Shown here: one piece after another, positions 11,891-25,549 of the stretch
Layout of the letters: the number at the start of each line of letters is the position of its first letter
Position numbering within the stretch: position 1 is the stretch's first letter
Source of the DNA: Druceiella hillmani
Taxonomy: Eukaryota; Arthropoda; Insecta; Lepidoptera; Hepialidae
Reading direction: 5' to 3'
NCBI GenBank assembly: GCA_039881145.1
Contig: JAYKKI010000008.1
Span: forward strand, 36,231,001-36,295,000
DNA: 64,000 bases
The notes under the pieces: generated by a model
Databases searched by the model: none
The model's input: only the letters and a program-made list of their open reading frames with translations
Told to the model about the DNA's origin: nothing
Program-made: the position numbers and the translations under genes

Positions 11891-14654
11891 ACTTATAATT
11901 TTAATAGCATAATAAATAGCTACTCACGAAGAAATGAAATTAATCGAGGAATTAGCTATAAATAAAACAAAATGTGCTTGTACTTACGTACGCACATTAG
12001 AAGTTATGGTTCTTTGGCATAATACAAAAATAACTTTATTTAGGAGGAAAATAATCAATAGAAATAAAATAGTAAAAGGACTGATTCTTAAGACGGCTGG
12101 AAAAATCTATATTCAATAAAATAATGAAATTTCAAATAATTGATAATTTATAATGCAAATAAACACATTACGAAACTTAACCTAACTTAGAGAAATAAGC
12201 TTAAAATATGTTTTAAAAAGCTTATAAGAACAATTTCTATCATAAATATTCACAATAAATAAATGTTTTTTTTTATATAGACCACTATTAAATTTATATT
12301 ACCAAAAACATTATTTAAAAGCACAGATATAACTTAGATTTGTATGAATATAAACATGTGATGTGTATTTATATATATACCTCAATTACTATCATGAATA
12401 TAATCACTACTGGCATGTTTAGTGAGCAAATTCATCCTTTCGCTTTTTATTGCATCGTACGCGCGCATCGCAAATTTTCACTCTCAGCACTTTTTCGTCA
12501 CGCGTCTACAGAAGTATAACTTCAAAAATATATAATAAACAGCATTGTTTGTTCCAGAAATTATTTCAAAACATTTGACCAAAAATAAAATTCCAAGGCC
12601 TCAGAATTATCTTGCGATTTTATTTTTAATATATCTGTATTAGTATTTTACTACGGCTTAGAAAAAAATATTAAACTGTTGAATAAATGTGATTTAATCA
12701 AACGAATACTACTTGATGTGGATTTGGAACCGTGGGAATTAGTAATTACTATTACTAATTACTTGGTTACGGATATTATTGCACTGTTAATTTTGGAACT
12801 AATTATCGGAATACCTAACTAGTAAATCTTTCGACTATAGATGTAATTTATAATAACCCATCCCAAAATTAAATTAAAAATACCTTTACTTACCAACGAT
12901 TGTACCATACTCTCATTGTTGCTATTATTCTTTATAGAATAAGCATGTAAAATTAATTTAAAAGTTTTATTTCGAAATTTAGATTCTGTGAAGTTTTCTA
13001 AAGAAATTTATAATTGTATCATTCAAGGACAGTTGGCGAAAAGTCCACAAATAGTCCTTTATATATGTTATAATAGCCTAACTTTACGTATAAGCTTTAT
13101 AGAATTAATGATAGTGTATCTCTCGGAACATATAAGTCCATATATAAATACCACATAGTAAAGTGTCTCCACATATACGTCAAATGTAAGACTTAGACTA
13201 AGGACCATGTAAGTATTTAGTATGAATGGCAATTCAATATCTTTTTGTCACTGAAGCAGTTTCTTTTGGAAATTAATTCTTTTTTATCTTTTGTCTGTAA
13301 ATTATATTATTATCGTATTTAAGTTTTCTCTTTTGTGATTTTCGGAACATGCTTTACATTGTAACAGCCCTTTGATACAGAGCTGACAACAGTTTATTAG
13401 AGAAACCAAGAAGTGTAACCACTACCCTTATTATGGTGTCACTATACAATACAGTAAATAACCTAACTCAAACTTAATTCGTACATCAGGATTAACATTT
13501 GAAGTCATAATAGTTTTTAACTAACCGAAAGCCAATTCACGAAAACGAGACATAGTTACCATCGTAAAAAAATAAATTATAAATTCATAAGATAAAAGTT
13601 TCCTCATGAATTGAAACTTAGAACAAAAGATTTCAATTTTACTTTTTGTTTCAATCTCATAATGGAAAAGTTGAGAAGCATTTATCCCTGAAAAGTATTC
13701 AATAAAAAAATGAAACCACTTGAAATTAAAGAAAAAATCTCATTAATGTCATTTGATTTAAATTTTACAAGTTAATTAAAAGCAATTTTCTAGTTTACAA
13801 AGCGATTTTATCCTGAAACCTTTAATTATAAAGTGTTTGGCGGCCGAAGTTCCTTTTTTATGACAAAAGTTTTCAGTCAATCAACTATATTTTTCCAGTT
13901 AGTTTTTGTACATTTAGAAAGTGGGAATTCATATTATTTTCCAGGATTGCTTTAGTAGTGACTGTCATTTGTAAAAAAGTTATTATCTTAAATCTTAATA
14001 AAGCATTTATTAAAGTTTATTGACTCCTGGTAAATATATTCGATCAAAATCAAAATAGAGTGCAAATTTATATTTTAACACTGATTCTAGTCTTTCGTAT
14101 ACAGATAAAGTATTTATTTTAAATTAGCAAAATGTTTGAAATCATTATATCTTATTTAGTATTCTTTTATAGAATACCATTCATTATATGCATATCAATC
14201 ACAACTTTAGTACTTATTTGTTAACATTAGCTTCTATTTGACATCATTTATATTCGGCGTAAATGTTGAGCGCTCGTGTACCTGAATATGATTTATTTTA
14301 AGTTATCAATCACATTTATTATATAAAAAAGATCGTTATAAGATCAGATTAATATATTCTACCAAGAAAAAAATAGAACCTTTGCTTTTTAAGTGCACAA
14401 GCCAAAAATTAAAATCTAAATTTAACTAAGTGAGTTTAAACACCTAAAATAAGAAACTAACGAAATTGGAACATAAATATATATTTTCATATTAATAAAA
14501 TAAACATGAGAATAATTTTTTCAATTTAAATTTATGTTCCGAAAATATTACTTTCATCCATATTACCAAAACTTGTACAAAAAAAATAGGTTGAAATCAG
14601 AATATCTGTTTAAAAATAATGTAGGTATAATATTAATATTTGTAAGCAGTTTTT
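11891..14654. other. No gene seen
   Basis: AT-rich, mostly featureless. A small inverted repeat ATTAGTAAT/ATTACTAAT lies near 12738-12760 and a small CG-rich patch near 12455-12510. Confidence 0.6.
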
Positions 14655-14752
14655 TAGAAACATAATGCTTAAATTATAATGTGCGCCTAAGTGGGTACGG
14701 AACCCTGGTAGTGCGAGTTTGATTCGTTTTTAACAAGTTTATTTTGGAAATA
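14655..14752 (+). mobile_element. 3' end of a TTCCGTACC-type repeat
   Basis: AAGTGGGTACGGAACCCTGG, TAGTGCGAGTTTGATTCG and TTAACAAGTTT match the 3' terminal segment of this family. Upstream similarity fades within about 50 bp. Confidence 0.6.
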
Positions 14753-15234
14753 AATAGAGGTTGTGTACAAAAAAATATCTAAGATTTTACTTAGGTTTTT
14801 TTCCAGAGATTTAAAATTATAGTTGCATGGTATTGCCTTCAAGAACAAAGGTTCTTTTTTCTACGACTATCGTACCCGTTTTCTTATTTTAGAATCACGT
14901 ATTTTGTCGATGAAATGAAGGAGTTAGAATAGTTCCAGGTTAATGAAGACTATGTATGTTTTTTTTAAATAAATCGGAAAATACTAACGTTTTTTTTGTT
15001 TGTTTTCGGAGCATTTAAATATTGTTTTCGTAAAGAAAAACATTTTATTTAGTTAAGAAATAAAAGCATTCGAAAAATAATAATTTTTATTGGATTTTAT
15101 TAACATCCCATAGTGCAATCTTTTTTGGTCAGTCCGTTCGGATATAATGATGAATATGTAATAAACAACTAAAATAATTAACACAATATTCTGGCCTCTG
15201 TGATATATATTACCAATAGTCAATAAACTTTAAT

Positions 15235-15386
15235 CTTTGATAATTTCCCACCTAAAGATGTTGTAATACAATGAAACCTAGGTCGTGTAGAGAATTTAAA
15301 GAAAGTGGAAATAATACTACACCACGTAGTTTCATTTAATTATAAATTATGAATTTCTACAAAATTAACGTCAAATACATTCAAGC
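15235..15386 (+). mobile_element. Hammerhead repeat family, copy 3 (decayed ribozyme)
   Basis: This full-length unit runs from CTTTGATAATTTCCCAC to AATTAACGTCAAATACATTC. The core reads CTAAAGA, so the G5 position is lost. Stem I 3' strand is GTGT and one pair of stem II is broken (ACAAT). GAAACCTAGGTC is retained. Not expected to cleave. Confidence 0.78.
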
Positions 15387-15571
15387 ATTGTGGATCAATT
15401 TTGACATAGGTTGGATGGGACACCTGATTTCTAATAAAAGATAAACAATTTGATATACCAAGACATTATCCATAGGTATAATATAATCTAAATTTAGATT
15501 ATCTTCAAGGTAAATCGATAGCTATCTAAGAAGCAATCACTAGAAACTTCATATTTAAAATAATTCATTGT

Positions 15572-15583
15572 TTATATATATAT

Positions 15584-15640
<57 letters not shown>
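15572..15640. repeat. TA microsatellite
   Basis: TA units with CATACA interruptions near the left end. Confidence 0.97.
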
Positions 15641-15646
<6 letters not shown>

Positions 15647-16194
15647 CGTTTATAGATCTTTTGAATATATTGAGTTTTGTAACCATGCCAATAAATTCCA
15701 TAGTTAAATGATTAGTTTCCCCCATGTGAAGTAATCTAGTATTGGAACACACAATTAATCGAGACGAAAGTTTCAGTAAAGTAAACGGATGAAATAAATG
15801 GATAATGGTAATATGTTGTAAGATAAATGGATAATGGTAAATCCCTAACAGTTTCCTAATATCCCTGTGATACTTAAATATTCAAATTCTGCCCTAGTTA
15901 GAGAAGAGTAGGTAAATTTGTACTAAACTATTTGGAGGACAGTAGTTAGATAGAATATTCATGCTCCTAATCTGAAAAAGCAGCTTACATAAGGAATTAT
16001 CACTCTGTAAAAATATTGGTTTCGAATGGCCATGTTGGTTTCGAATGGAAACTGTCATTGAACTAATGCAAATTCAAGTATTTGATTTAAAAAATAACTT
16101 TTTCAAAGCAATTAATTCTTAAAATGTCTATGAAGACTTATATTACCAAAAATTTTGTAGAAATATGTATTATATAAGTATCATTATCATCAAC

Positions 16195-16660
16195 TTCAAC
16201 AGTCCTCGGTGGACCCTGGTCTTCTCAAGCAGACTATTTCAAGCCCTCCTTCTGGGCGCCACCATTTTCCAGTTTGTTATATTGAGAGCGTCGATAACAC
16301 TTTGTAGGTCCATCCGCCTATCTTAATTTCGGTCTTTCTCTTTCTTTTGAGCCAATTAGTTTGGTCAGAAAAATTCGTTTTGTTGTTCTATATTCTTTCA
16401 TTCTAATTACATGGCCGACCCACTTCATATGTTGATTTTTTATAAATTTTCTTATGTCTTCTAGGTTCTTTAAATAAGCGATAAAGTTTGGAATTAGTTC
16501 TCCTTATCCAAAACACTTCAAAGAACACACCAAAGATGAATCTGAGGATTTTTCGTTCGAAAATTGCTAGAGTTTTTTCACTAGTTTGGGGCAATGTCCA
16601 CGTTTTAGATGAGAGTTTCCAAAAGTACAAAACAATTTTAAAACTTACATTTTTGAAAGG
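16195..16660 (-). pseudogene. Decayed LINE reverse-transcriptase tail fragment
   Basis: On the minus strand the reading includes KTWTLPQTSEKTLAIFERKI and LRFIFG, then RTNSKLYRLFKEPR, and after a frameshift HMKWVGHVIRM, KRKRKTEIKMGG and RRPGSTEDC. These match, in order, the E(T/S)W-x-L, FERKILR.I.G, ELY.LY.EP and W.GHV.RM motifs of a second insect LINE tail type, different from the one near 60 kb. The end, followed by TGATGATAATGATA-like sequence on the minus strand, fits a microsatellite-like LINE 3' end. Frameshifts and missing 5' sequence make it inactive. Confidence 0.8.
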
Positions 16661-17676
16661 TGACAGAAAGTTTATCAGTTAGAGTCGTGTAAATTAATGT
16701 GAAATAACTCATTTTATATATTATTGACAGGGAAAAAAACTAATATAATAATGAATTAGTAAAAGGGAAAAGTATTCTTTAATTTTTCCTGTAATTATAT
16801 AGATAGTAATTACCATGGGCGTCTTTTTATTTTTCTTTGTAATCTATCAAAGTAAGCTAAAGTTATCTTTGAAAGTAATATTATTTGTTGTTTAAATTGA
16901 AAAAAAAACAGAAACTCTTACCCATACAGCACTACATTACGTAATTTAATTTACAACCATTGTTAAATTGTAAATCGCTGATATTTGCAGAAGAATTAGC
17001 TTAATAATTATTTGAGTCGATGTTATAATTTACTAAATGATCACGATATGATAACGGCGAGTATTTAGCTATTTATGATCTTCAAGTCGTAATTACTTAA
17101 ATAGTATTTGTAACCGATTCTAACTGGAAACTTTATTAAATAAAATTATAAAATTTGTGGGAGATATATCGCAGCCGCAAATCTATTAGACTCGGAATGG
17201 ATCAAGCGATGGTTTCGTAAATTTAGTAGGTGTAACAAATGAGTGAATAGGTGGAATTTTGGTATAATTAGATGATAGACCGGTAGCCAAATCTAGTCTT
17301 TACGAATGCCATTATATTTATACATAAATTTTAGGTGGGTGAAATTTTAACACCCTTGTATAAAGTTAATTAAATCACAAAATGGCAAACCCAAACGATA
17401 CTCAATATGACGTTATGTAACTTTAAATGCTTATTTAATAACTTTTTCAAACCTTCTTCTCTTCACTCAGTAATAAAATAGCTGGCTCTTCTAATTTGAA
17501 AAATTACTAAGGAAAATCTGTAATATATTTCTTAGGAGCACACGACTTTTTAACGTGGCGCTCAATCAAAAATGGTACATGTCAACATTAATTCTATTTA
17601 AGAAACTTAAAGAAGATTAATTATTCGTTATGATATAATTCTTTCGAAAAAATTCAAAGTGATTTATTGATATCTT

Positions 17677-18136
17677 AACTGTGAGAAAACTATAATCATG
17701 CCTAAATAATTCTGATAAATATGCCCATATACTTGCAAAATAATGGTATGGTGTTAATAGCACTTTGCATATTTGTGTAATTTTTAATTTATATGACCTA
17801 AAATATCTACAACAGACGGTTGAAAGTTGTAACTGTAAGAAAATTATAAACATGCCTAAATAATTCTGATTATTATGCCTTTACATTTCCAAAATAATGG
17901 TATGGAGTTAATGGCACTTTGCATATTTGTGTAATTTTTAATTTATACGACCTAAAAATCTACAATAAACGGTTGAAAGTTGTAACTATGACAAAACTAT
18001 AAACATGCCTAAATAATTCTCATTAATATGCCTATATATTTGAAAAATAATGGCAAAGTGTTAATATCACTTTGTACATTTTTGTTATTTTTAAACTTAC
18101 ACGACCTGAAAAATCTACAACAGATGGTTGAAAATT
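17677..18136. repeat. Three-copy tandem repeat, unit about 153 bp
   Basis: Units begin at 17677, 17831 and 17984, each with AACT(G/A)T..(A/C)AAA. Each contains CATGCCTAAATAATTCT, CACTTTG(C/T)A(C/T)AT and CTACAA(C/T)A(G/A)A(C/T)GGTTGAAA. Units 1 and 2 are most alike. A 78-codon frame over unit 1 is incidental. Confidence 0.9.
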
Positions 18137-18684
18137 TGGCTAATAAGTTCTATTGTGTACTTTTTCAAGTAAAATGAACAATTTCTAAATTATTTCAAGT
18201 AAAATTAAAACTTTGATATTATTTTCCACTTACTGAAAAATACGTAAGTCTTTAGGGCAAAATGTTTAACTACGTAAGCAATAACGAGCGCGATGTTGTA
18301 ATATTTTCTTGTGGAAAAAAGTAGTATAAAAACCTAAAAATAAAAAAGCATTGAAGTTACTTTTCTTTGGATACTCTTCTCTCGAGGTTTACTGTGAACA
18401 CATTAATATTGTGTAATATTACCTTTACCTTTTACATTTATACAAAGCGCGAGCTTGTCATCGTATATAAATCAGTTATAATATGCTTTTAGTGTTGTCG
18501 CCTGCGTGCCTTATTCGACCGCATGATACGTTATCTGCAGTTTGCAATGTCTACCCTAAAATGTCACTAAGCTTGTGAGCGCTTTCGGAATCTATTGTCT
18601 ATATAAGAGGATATTTGCCTTTATGTTGATTCTGGATGATTTGAATTATACTATACTATTACACCACAAGAAATTTATTTGACA

Positions 18685-19275
18685 CAACTGTAACCGCAAC
18701 TTGGTTTGCGTGCGGATCTTTAGAAATATTTGTTATGTTAATAGTCAGATTAATTCCTTTTTTTAAACAAGTCGTCTTTACTTTGAAATGTAAAATTACC
18801 ATATATATTCTTTAATTGGTCAATTGCTATAAAATGTAGCCTATATCGCACCACAGATACAATAGAATCCACCAGTAAAAACTCATCAACATCCGTTTAG
18901 CTGTTCTTGCGTGATAAGGAAAAAAATTAGAGGCTCGGGTAAAGGGACAAATATACCAAAAATTTCCAAACTTCATTGTACGATTTATAATACAGACAGC
19001 ACCATCTATTGATGTATATATGTAAGCTGTACATATATGTAATTACAACATGTTGAGAATCTATGCATTTTTTTGCTCTTATTCTAACGCAATTTACATA
19101 ATTTTTTCCCTTCTGATGAAGAGAAGTAATGGCTTTGAAATAAAAAATAAATATTACTATAATCCATTTATATATTTTTCTCAAAACACCATCTAAATTG
19201 GTTCAGCACTTTTTAAGTGATGCCTGCAGAAACAAACACACAAACAGTCAAACGGACAAATCTTTCAAAAACACT
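18685..19275 (+). mobile_element. SINE- or LINE-derived repeat with CAACTTnGTnnGCGTG head and CAGACAGAC-like tail
   Basis: The head reads TGTAACCGCAACTTGGTTTG and CGTGCGG. Two tail-like stretches follow: ATCCGTTTAGCTGTTCTTG at 18889-18907, and AAATTGGTTCAGCACTTTT with CACAAACAGTCAAACGGACA near 19195-19258. A head of this kind and a tail of the form ATCGGTTCAGC...ACAGACAGAC are frequent in Lepidoptera. The double tail suggests two overlapping insertions. No coding region is present. Confidence 0.5.
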
Positions 19276-19499
19276 GTTTTTTGTCCAATTGCTTCTATGT
19301 TCCTCAAAGTCTATTTTTGTAAATACCATTAATATGCATATAGGCTACTTCTACAATTATATTACATGTTTAGACAAAAAGTACGTAATATTAAAATTCA
19401 TACAATGTAATAATAAACCTGCCAAAATAATTAAATAACAAATATTTACAAGTTAATATTTTAAACAATTTGAGGAAACAAAGTAAGCTTATAACAAGT

Positions 19500-19740
19500 G
19501 AAAATTCAGCGCGCGAAAGACGATCAACAACGTCGTCTGCCCTCATGCGTCTGTCTGTATTCGGATTCTTACGCAAGTATTTACATCTCTCGCACCAATC
19601 GTCACTACATTTCTGGTTATGCTATTTCATTAATATGTTCCCGGGTGGATAACTTCATTGCATGGTTTAAAATTCACGTAGCGCCCTTTATTAGTGGTCA
19701 TAGATACATCATAGGTTTGTGTATTTAATATGCGTCGAGT
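19500..19740 (+). repeat. Unnamed repeat family E, copy 1
   Basis: CTGCCCTCATGCGTCTGTC, TACATTTCTGGTTATGC, GGGTGGATAACTT, CGTAGCGCCCTTTATTAGTGG and CATAGATACAT appear in this order. The same order is found on the minus strand at 49.6-49.85 kb. Short frames here lack domains. Confidence 0.55.
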
Positions 19741-19767
19741 AGCCACATTGAACTGGCAAGATTGGAT

Positions 19768-19880
19768 CTTTGCTAAGAGCCCACTTCAAGATTTTGTAAT
19801 ACAACGAAACCTAGGTCGGGGTAAAGAACTTAAAGAAAGTAGAAATAATACTACATCACGTAGTTTCATTTAATTGTGAA
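19768..19880 (+). mobile_element. Hammerhead repeat family, copy 4 (decayed ribozyme)
   Basis: The copy starts CTTTGCTAAGAGCCCAC and ends TTTAATTGTGAA. The core is TTCAAGA instead of CTGAAGA, and stem I 3' strand is GGGG. GAAACCTAGGTC is kept. A long TA microsatellite starts 40 bp downstream. Confidence 0.76.
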
Positions 19881-19918
19881 TATGTATAGATATAAATTAC
19901 GAGGATCACAAAGTTGAA

Positions 19919-20006
<88 letters not shown>
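19919..20006. repeat. TA microsatellite
   Basis: About 42 TA units with one TTTA interruption. Lies 40 bp after hammerhead copy 4. Confidence 0.97.
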
Positions 20007-20008
<2 letters not shown>

Positions 20009-20519
20009 TTATCTACATAAAACGTCACGCTGAATTGAAATAAATACCAATTACAATGTAAACATAATTTCATTTCAACGTATTATTTCACTTTTTGAAG
20101 CTAATTTAGAATAACTGATCCTGTCCGAATAATTATTTTTCTCTTATCGTTTTAATTAGTACTGTACTGAATTGATTTATTTTCGCTGAAAACAGAAAGC
20201 TAGGTTAAGGTTTAGCGTGTTCTTAGTGATTAAGATTAAGATCAAATTTAAGATAAACTTGAGTATATTTTGTATATTTTTTAACTTTAATTAAAATTTA
20301 CTGTTTTTTTATTAGAACTTGCTATTTACATGGTTACTTTTATGTTGATATATCGTTACCGGATACAAAAAAGCAAAGTTTGATATATTTTGCATAAATA
20401 TGCTACTTAGTCTTTGATAATATATATCAAATAAAATAAATACCTACTTGCAAAAGTATTCAAAGCAATATCATGTAAATTAAAACTTTTGTTACTTCAT
20501 AATATTAGAATTAATAATA

Positions 20520-20760
20520 ATACAGTCACTAAACAATGAATCGCCCATCTGCCCATAATAAACTCAGGTCAATAACACCGAGATAGTACTTCACTTCATT
20601 AAAATTCCGTCATTCGACTGATGGGTTAAAAAAAGTGGTGCGTTAACCAGTGTTCGAATTAAATAGATTTTGCACATCATGGGCTCTCATCTGGCGTTGG
20701 AGTATTCACAGTTTATTACGGCGCCGTAAGGGGCGGAAACTTAAAATATACATCTCTGAT
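20520..20760. promoter_or_regulatory. GC-richer island, candidate regulatory element
   Basis: It holds CGCCCATCTGCCC, TCATCTGGCGTTGG and TTACGGCGCCGTAAGGGGCGG, the last with a 12-bp perfect palindrome TTACGGCGCCGTAA core. There is no coding frame. Confidence 0.3.
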
Positions 20761-23139
20761 TTAACGTATGTAGAAATTACTTTATTTAAAAATTTAGAAG
20801 TTTAACTAGACCTAAAAAAAGAACTCTCAACTCCGTCATCTGCGCTTGTCTGGTAGTCTGTCCAATTATTTAAACCACGCAGTTTTTACACTTTTAGACC
20901 TACGTGATTTTGCAAGCAGACAATGAATATGTAGCTTTTAAATAATATAAAATAGTAAAATATTAATAAAAATTAATTATCGTATAAAATAGGAGGGGAA
21001 GGGCAAACAATTTATTTTCGATTATCGCATCCGTCGAGTTAATATACCACTGGATTAATATCAATGGGCACATTGAAATTAAGATGAGAAACCTCAACTT
21101 TAGCATTATTTAATTTTAATTCCCTTCTATTCTACTTCCCAACCATGGGATTGGGAAAATCTAAAAAAAATATTTAATACTAGAATTTAATGAGAGATTT
21201 CAAATATTTTAATTTACTTGATCGACAATTTGATATAATATAGACAAGTGTGAAAATCTACTTTGTGGTGTACTCAGATACATTTGATTTCTATTTATTA
21301 AACATCGCTCCAATGTTCTAAGTAATATTTATGGCACACTTAATCTCAATTGGAACTTTAATTGATAAATAAACTAAAATTACCTATGATTTCATATAAT
21401 ACAGAATCTCAAAAAGATCTCACACCCTTCTTAAATTTTTTTTCGGATCAATTATATATATTAGAGATACCTCTGGTAATCAACAATCTTTTTCAAATGT
21501 TATTTAAGAAAACTTATATCTATATAATATTTTGTTAGGAGAAGCAAAATATTAAAGAATCCATCAGTATACACACTTGGACTTAGTTCTTAGGTTCTCG
21601 AGACAATTATATTTTAAAAGATATTAAACAATCTCTTGAGCAAACTTTTTAATTGATGAAACATGAATACTGACATTCTAGGAAAGAAATTTTCGGCACA
21701 AAAATATTGCTGAAATTTGTAATATAATTTACAACAAATAAATTATGGCAAGATATGTAAATTCCAGTATTATCATTGATGTATAAATTAAACGAATAAA
21801 ATTAGTGAGGCATGTCAAAAAGTAAAAGACGATCAACGTCCTATCTTTATTCCCATGTTCACATATTGTTGCCAAGTTCAGCCTTTGAGGAAGACAAAAC
21901 AAGGTGGATGAAATAGGAGGAAAAATATTTAAAGATAATAAATGCTAATAACGGGAGAAGCATAATTCAGAACCATGAGAAATGAAAAGTGACCTGATTG
22001 ACCTCAGGCTCTTGATAATTATGAATTTCAGCAGCATATATTTTTATCGGTATATAATTTATATATAAGTATATAATTTTTATCGGTGTTCAGCTACAAT
22101 ATCGTATTATGTTTAGCGATGTATTCTTATTTTAATTTACTTATTTACTATAGTTTATAAACGACGTTTTAGAGGCACCTGGCTAGATAAATAGCTTATT
22201 ATAATGTCTTTAAAAATATCTTTGATAAATACCTTCTAATATTTATCGTCAAGTGAGGAAAAGCAAAAAGATCAGATATTTGTATTCGACATCTAAATAG
22301 ACCCTTTCAAAACACTTGCTAACGATTTTTTTGAAAATATCGTAGTAAGAGTCCAAGTTCTATAATAAATTAGGATCACATGTACTTTCAAAAAACATAC
22401 ATGCTCATATTTTTTATTTTATTTTTCTGTGATAACAAAATACAGCTACTATGAATCTTAATGAGTTTATTTTCTGTCTTTAAATTATTCGGTAAAACAC
22501 AAATCAAAATATTCAACCTCTTAAATTTGTGTTAGTCCATTTTCTATTTTCCTTTTGTTTATTTATTTTTATTTAGAAGCAAACATTTTGAATACAAGAC
22601 TTGTTTAATAAGAAGATATATATTAATAAATTCCCAAGAATCCTGTAACTACATAATTTTGAAATTCTTTTGGTCTCTTTGTTTCGTATATATTAACCTA
22701 TTAAAGTATGAATTGTATTATTAGTATTGTATTCTTTTAATGTAAATCTATACTAATATTCTGAAACCTGCTGAAAAATCTGAAAAACCAATTTTATATT
22801 TCACTTTTCGGTGATTTATTAAATTGAGTTTGAGGTAATCGCTTTTTACAAAGATTGATATTAGAATGAATTATTTAAAAACCTTAAGACATCGAGCGGC
22901 GACAGTTGCCCCTATTTATTTAAAATTTATAAAGCTTTAAATATAATGTAATTACCCAAAAATACGTACAAAAAGCTAACTTTAACAAGTAATTACAAAT
23001 AAATGTTTTTAAAATTAACATATTTTCTCTGCCATTGATCCATTTTCTTGAACATGTTGCGAAGAAGATGTTAGGGATATAGTATTGCAGCTTGTCTCTC
23101 TGTAACGAATGTGTTTACTTTGTGGTTAAAAGAACCTAT
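20761..23139. other. No gene seen
   Basis: AT-rich DNA. AAGACAAAACAAGGTGGATG near 21893 faintly recalls a LINE tail but is too short to call. Confidence 0.55.
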
Positions 23140-23330
23140 ATACTAGGCCTCATCTGGTCGAGAACGGGGCCCTAATCGCAGCACGACCGCACTAGCCGCA
23201 GCTAACCACGGGTTGAGCATGTTGTTTATTATTTTATGTCATGCGATTGCATCGCCCCCGCTTATACTTGGCTTGTAAGGCAGATGGGTAGTTATAAAAG
23301 AGGTTTTAGCTCTCAGAGTCACTGATAGTA
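23140..23330. promoter_or_regulatory. GC-rich island of unknown nature
   Basis: About 190 bp with GAACGGGGCCC, CGCAGCACGACCGC, ACCACGGG and CATCGCCCCCGC. No open frame and no repeat partner in the window. It could be an enhancer or a single copy of a repeat. Confidence 0.25.
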
Positions 23331-24422
23331 GGTGTGGTTAATTTGGGGTATACAATTAATGTTTATAACGTTTATAACGACGTTAACATGTAAACTATTA
23401 TAAAAAATAGGTCGGAAATTACAGTCATTGGAATCACTTTATTGTTGCCGCCTAAAAGCATTTTATCATAAGACAATTCCGTAAAAAATGCAATGTTGAT
23501 CATAATCACATTCTCTCTAAAATAATTGACATTCTGATTCTTCCACGGATTAACATAAATTTACATTTGGAATCATCTGCGATGTAGGTGTGACAAACCA
23601 TTTGTTTTCACGGGCGGTAAAATATTTACTAATGAATAGATATATTTGACTTAGGAAAAGAAAATACTCTTTTATGTGTTCCCATTTTTGAGAAGAAATT
23701 ATAATTACACTTCCAAATTCTAGTATTTGTTTAACATGTGCCTGCATATACACTTGTTATTACTCGTTTACAAAAGTAATATTTACAGTGAAATGCAAAT
23801 TAACCCCGCGTAAAAAGGACTAAATTTAAAAATTTCAAAATTTTTTAGATTATTAGAAGATTTCAAATAAAATTGTACACAGATACATCCTGTTGTCTTT
23901 TATTTTTATAAGAAAATAAAATAAAAAGTTGAAAACATTTTTTGCCATTTTTTTTCTGTAATCTTAGCGCCTCCCTCCGTACTCCCTAATATTTTTTGCA
24001 CTTTTATAACTAATAACCTTTTCATCCTCTATGTTTTCGAATATTTTGATTAAAAAAAGTTCCTCAATATTTTTTTGGGATTTTTGACAGCTTAAGAAAT
24101 TAACATAATAAATACTCAGTTTAATTCTGCGCTAAAAGTTGTGCCCTGCAATCGGTAGATTTATACTTATAACTGATTGATACATAAAGAAAAATTTCGA
24201 TTTTCTTTTGTGGGTCCGTTCTTTTTTTTTGTTGTTTCGCATATTTTAAGAATAATATATACTAGTTAATTAAACATGTCTCTGATCAATTCAAAATTCT
24301 GTAGATCATTGATCTAGATAGTCGTAAATAATTCGTTCTAAAATAAGACAACAATGAATAAAACTTGGTTAAAAAGCACAAACGCGTTTATTTAAATTTT
24401 TATCACCATTGCAAATAAATAC

Positions 24423-24459
24423 TTTACTTGCAATAATGGTAGATATTATTGCAAGTAAA
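24423..24459. repeat. Perfect 15-bp hairpin
   Basis: TTTACTTGCAATAAT (24423-24437) pairs without mismatch with ATTATTGCAAGTAAA (24445-24459) around the loop GGTAGAT. It is too short for an ordinary insect microRNA precursor. Confidence 0.95.
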
Positions 24460-25052
24460 TAATTTCTGAGTACGTATTTACAATGGCTCATAAAAATAAA
24501 CAATATGAAGTTGATGGTACCGAACAATAGTTTGAAATGTGTTCCCCGGTTATAAAAAATAGGAATTTTTATTTGTTTCCTAATTGACACTAAACACATT
24601 AGTATTTTTTAATCGGGTTTATTTACACCAAATAAACGAAAAGAATCTAAACGTTTATATTGCTTTCAATTAATTATGATAAAACTAAGGGCGACTATAC
24701 TTTATTTGTTTTATTATATCATAAGTTTTATAAGAAAATAGCCATAAATATCTTAACGATACAGAGATAAAAAATGTTACCATGATCTTGATATGTACGA
24801 CATGCAAATTTTCTTTACGACTCAGCTAAAGTTAGTTTTCTTGAACTTCACCAACACTACCAAGGAAAATTTATGTACTGAATTATTTACGGAAAGTTTC
24901 ATTTTTTATTCTTAGTAAATTTTAAATCGACACCACCACTTTTCAGGACATTTTTGAATATTAAATTATTCCTCCACCGATTAAAAAAACCAAAACTCGA
25001 AAAAGTATATCGTTCGAAAGTTTATTTACATGTATACATATATATTTAGTTA

Positions 25053-25074
25053 TACACACGCACACACGTATATA

Positions 25075-25130
<56 letters not shown>
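25053..25130. repeat. Compound CA and TA microsatellite
   Basis: A short CACACGCACACAC run leads into about 30 TA units. Confidence 0.95.
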
Positions 25131-25549
25131 AAAAACCATCGGTCCTAACACGAAACGGTTATTAAGAAATTAATTCTCCCTCTCCCCCTCACGACCACCA
25201 CGCGCCACAAAATGAAATTTGCGTCGGTTATACGGTTCCCTGTGCCATCGTAATTTTTTTTACAAATGTTTTTCTTTAGGAAGTTACAATATATTTAAAT
25301 ATTTTAATTTTGTTTTATAATATTTTCTCTGCTCGCGAACTAACAAGCTTTTGTTTTATTTTTTGTATATCAAATGATAATGGACCTTATATAAAACTAC
25401 ATATTATATAAACTTACACTCATATATAATAGCAATTATGTCAAAATCTTTGAAAAAATATGCATTTGTTGATAAAAGCTCGCAAATAAGTCAATAATCT
25501 GATCTCTCTAGATATTTCTATTTTATGATACCTGATAACATCTTAATCC

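Noticed and set aside
18590..18620. TATATAAGAGG near 18600 as a promoter
   Set aside because: Isolated TATA-like string without an initiator or an associated frame.
21840..21930. Fourth LINE tail remnant
   Set aside because: Only a short stretch resembles a tail motif. Flanks give no ordered motifs.
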